Assembly: GCA_003531585.1 (NCBI GenBank)
Contig: DQFX01000077.1
Location: 1 to 6,379 of the forward strand
Length of the DNA stretch: 6,379 nt
DNA from: Oscillospiraceae bacterium
GTDB taxonomy: Bacteria; Bacillota; Clostridia; Oscillospirales; Ruminococcaceae
Reading direction: 5' to 3'
Shown here: piece by piece, positions 4,524 through 6,379 of the stretch
How the letters are laid out: each line of letters begins with the position of its first letter
Position numbering within the stretch: position 1 is the first letter of the stretch
Made by a program: the position numbers and the translations under genes
Notes under the pieces: generated by a model
Told to the model about the DNA's origin: nothing
What the model saw: only the letters and a program-made list of their open reading frames with translations
The model's database searches: none

Positions 4524-6350
4524 ATGTGCGGAATTGCAGGTCAGATAGGTTACGAGCAGGATATGCGCAAAATGAGCGCCGTCATGACGAAAATGAGCGC
4601 CGTGCTGGCTCCGAGGGGACCCGACGCGTCGGGGGTTTACATCGATGAAAGCGCGTTTCTAGTTCATCGGAGGCTTATAGTCATTGACCCGGAGAACGGC
4701 GCGCAGCCCATGAGCACGGGAAATTACACGCTAATATACAACGGTGAGATTTACAACACTTCGGAGCTTCGCCGGGAGCTTCAGGCCAACGGTGTTGAGT
4801 TCGACGGGCATTCGGATACCGAGGTTGTTTTGAAGGCGTACGCGGCGTGGGGTGAGAAATGCGTTGAGCGGTTCAACGGAATATTCGCGTTTGCGGTCTG
4901 GAACAGCCGCGATAAAACTCTGTTCCTCGCCCGGGACAGGATAGGCGTTAAGCCGCTGTTTTACTCGCGCACCGCAGACGGAATAATATTCGCAAGCGAG
5001 ATAAAAGCGCTGCTGAAGCACCCAGCGGTAAAGCACGTGATAAACCAGGACGGCGCGGCGGAAATAATGCTGATAGGTCCCGCCAAGCGCACCGGGAGCG
5101 GAGTATTCCGTGATATCAGCGAGATACCGGCGGCGCACTGCGCAGTGCTGACCCGTGAGGGATTCACAATGCGGAAGTACTGGTCAGTGCATGCGCAGCG
5201 CCACAGTGAGAATTTTACGGAAACCTCCGCGCATGTCAGGGAGCTTGTGACGGACGCAGTCAAGCGGCAGCTTGTCAGCGATGTGCCGCTGTGCTGCTTT
5301 CTGTCCGGAGGTCTGGACAGCAGCATAATCTCCGCGATTGCCGCCGGGGAGTTCCAGAAACAGGGAAAGCGGCTGTCCACCTGGTCGATAGACTACAAGG
5401 ATAACCACAAGAACTTCCACGCGAGCAGCTTCCAGCCTGACGAGGACGCGCCCTGGGTAGTCAGAATGGCGGAGTTCATTGGTTCAGAGCACACAAACGT
5501 GGTGCTGGATACACCGGCGCTGGCCGAGGCGCTGTATGATTCTACGCGGGCGCGCGACCTCCCCGGAATGGCTGACGTGGACAGCTCGTTATATCTGTTC
5601 TGCGGGAAGATAAAGGAGAAATTCCCGGTTGCGCTCAGCGGTGAATGCGCTGATGAACTCTTCTGCGGGTATCCATGGTATCACAGGAAAGAAGTGTTGT
5701 TTTATGATGGGTTCCCCTGGTCGACGGCTGTACCTGAACGCGCTGCGCTGATGAAAAATCCCATGACAGCATGTGAAGCGGAGGAGTACGTCCGCCGCAG
5801 TTATGACAAGTGCCTTTCGCAGGTGGAGTATCTTGATTCCGACAACGAAACCGACCGCAGAATGCGCGAGATGTTCATGCTGAACATGGACTATTTCATG
5901 ACAACTCTGCTTGATAGAAAGGATCGAATGTCGATGGCACACGGGCTGGAGGTCAGAGTGCCGTTCTGCGACTACCGCATAGTTGAGTACGCCTACAATA
6001 TTCCGTGGGCGATGAAGGCGTACACCGGGCGTGAAAAAGGTCTGCTTCGCCATGCAATGACCGGACTTCTCCCGGAGGACGTGCTCTGGCGCAAAAAAAG
6101 TCCGTATCCCAAAACGCACAACCCGGATTACATGGAGCTGCTGTCCGGAAAGCTCCGCAGCGTGCTGGATTCCGACGACTGCCGCCTGACCTCGATCGTG
6201 AACGCCGACAGGCTTCGCGAGCTGTTGGATACCAATGGAGCAAGCTTCGGAAAGAACTGGTTCGGGCAGCTTATGACTGTTCCTCAGATCTACGCGTATA
6301 TGTTACAAATCGAGTACTGGCTGCGTGAGTATAACGTTGAAATAGTATAG
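4524..6350 (+). CDS. asnB: Asparagine synthetase, glutamine-hydrolysing
   Basis: This 608-residue cytosolic enzyme makes asparagine from aspartate, ATP and glutamine. The N-terminal glutaminase domain (about 1-210) starts MCGIAG; Cys2 becomes the N-terminal nucleophile after methionine removal. It also has APRGPD (29-34), VHRRL with Arg50, YNGEIYN (72-78) and SDTE (97-100). The synthetase domain (about 230-600) has the ATP-pyrophosphatase P-loop SGGLDSS (261-267), LSGECADELFCGY (371-383), the conserved DRKDRMSMAHGLEVRVPF block (464-481) and RKKSPYPKTHNP (523-534). It is longer than the roughly 554-residue E. coli AsnB and close to the usual Firmicutes length. A KDN...FQPDEDAPW segment near 292-311 is typical of that clade. 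AAGGGGA (4511-4517), 6 bases before the ATG, fixes the start. All key residues are present and the frame is intact. In some Gram-positive bacteria AsnB paralogues amidate diaminopimelate in peptidoglycan, and sequence alone does not exclude that role. Confidence 0.96.
   Translation: MCGIAGQIGYEQDMRKMSAVMTKMSAVLAPRGPDASGVYIDESAFLVHRRLIVIDPENGAQPMSTGNYTLIYNGEIYNTSELRRELQANGVEFDGHSDTEVVLKAYAAWGEKCVERFNGIFAFAVWNSRDKTLFLARDRIGVKPLFYSRTADGIIFASEIKALLKHPAVKHVINQDGAAEIMLIGPAKRTGSGVFRDISEIPAAHCAVLTREGFTMRKYWSVHAQRHSENFTETSAHVRELVTDAVKRQLVSDVPLCCFLSGGLDSSIISAIAAGEFQKQGKRLSTWSIDYKDNHKNFHASSFQPDEDAPWVVRMAEFIGSEHTNVVLDTPALAEALYDSTRARDLPGMADVDSSLYLFCGKIKEKFPVALSGECADELFCGYPWYHRKEVLFYDGFPWSTAVPERAALMKNPMTACEAEEYVRRSYDKCLSQVEYLDSDNETDRRMREMFMLNMDYFMTTLLDRKDRMSMAHGLEVRVPFCDYRIVEYAYNIPWAMKAYTGREKGLLRHAMTGLLPEDVLWRKKSPYPKTHNPDYMELLSGKLRSVLDSDDCRLTSIVNADRLRELLDTNGASFGKNWFGQLMTVPQIYAYMLQIEYWLREYNVEIV
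4569..4603 (+). repeat. In-frame 21-base tandem duplication in asnB
   Basis: The 14 bases AAAATGAGCGCCGT occur at 4569-4582 and again at 4590-4603, a period of 21 bases. This gives KMSAVMT followed by KMSAVLA (residues 17-30), directly before the conserved APRGPD motif. The segment corresponds to the helix after the first strand of the glutaminase domain, where family members vary in length. Confidence 0.7.
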
Positions 6351-6379
6351 GTAACTTCTAAAAACCTCCTTCACGGCAG
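6351..6379 (+). other. Short asnB downstream flank, nothing assignable
   Basis: Only 29 bases follow the asnB stop. AGGT (6350-6353) and ACCT (6366-6369) could pair weakly, but the stem is too short to call a terminator. Any real terminator or following gene lies beyond the window. Confidence 0.3.

Noticed and set aside
4731..6243. Several minus-strand open frames opposite asnB.
   Set aside because: They are shadows of a highly conserved gene and mutually overlap in different frames.
6363..6373. Perfect AAGGAGGT Shine-Dalgarno sequence on the minus strand at the right edge.
   Set aside because: No ATG, GTG or TTG lies at a usable distance downstream, and it would read into the end of asnB.

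Overview
The window looks like an ordinary chromosomal stretch from a Gram-positive Clostridia-type bacterium, possibly a Ruminococcus/Oscillospiraceae relative. This rests on strong AGGAGG-type ribosome binding sites, sigma-A promoters that match consensus exactly, coding sequence of moderate GC content with AT-rich spacers, and protein types that are common in gut Firmicutes. The taxonomic call is inference. I see no rRNA, tRNA, CRISPR array, insertion sequence or phage gene.

Layout from left to right: (1) A minus-strand gene for an unrecognised 170-residue soluble protein (81-593). (2) An 85-base divergent spacer with a candidate promoter on each strand and a perfect 12-bp palindrome at 621-632. 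(3) A plus-strand gene for a multi-pass membrane protein with a long, disordered, acidic and proline-rich N-terminus (679-1527). Its membrane part resembles the SpoIIM/DUF95 topology, but only tentatively. (4) A tail-to-tail junction where two stop codons lie 3 bases apart inside one hairpin. (5) A minus-strand gene for a secreted transglutaminase-like protein with two chitobiase C-terminal-type beta domains (1531-3114). (6) A 208-base divergent spacer with two exact-consensus TTGACA-17-TATAAT promoters facing away from each other, plus dyad symmetries. (7) A plus-strand gene for a zinc-ribbon, four-helix membrane protein with a large predicted extracytoplasmic domain (3323-4432), closed by a textbook intrinsic terminator. 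(8) A plus-strand glutamine-hydrolysing asparagine synthetase gene, asnB (4524-6350), with its own probable promoter.

How they may work together: only the asparagine synthetase and the transglutaminase-like fold can be assigned with confidence. The genes form two divergent pairs and one single gene; there is no co-directional operon. Three of the five products are at or beyond the membrane, and some Firmicutes AsnB proteins amidate peptidoglycan precursors, so a loose cell-envelope theme is possible. That theme is inference from proximity and does not show a new system. The most promising parts are the divergently transcribed transglutaminase and zinc-ribbon membrane genes, with their unusually perfect promoters and overlapping dyads, and the unidentified 170-residue protein beside its palindromic divergent promoter.
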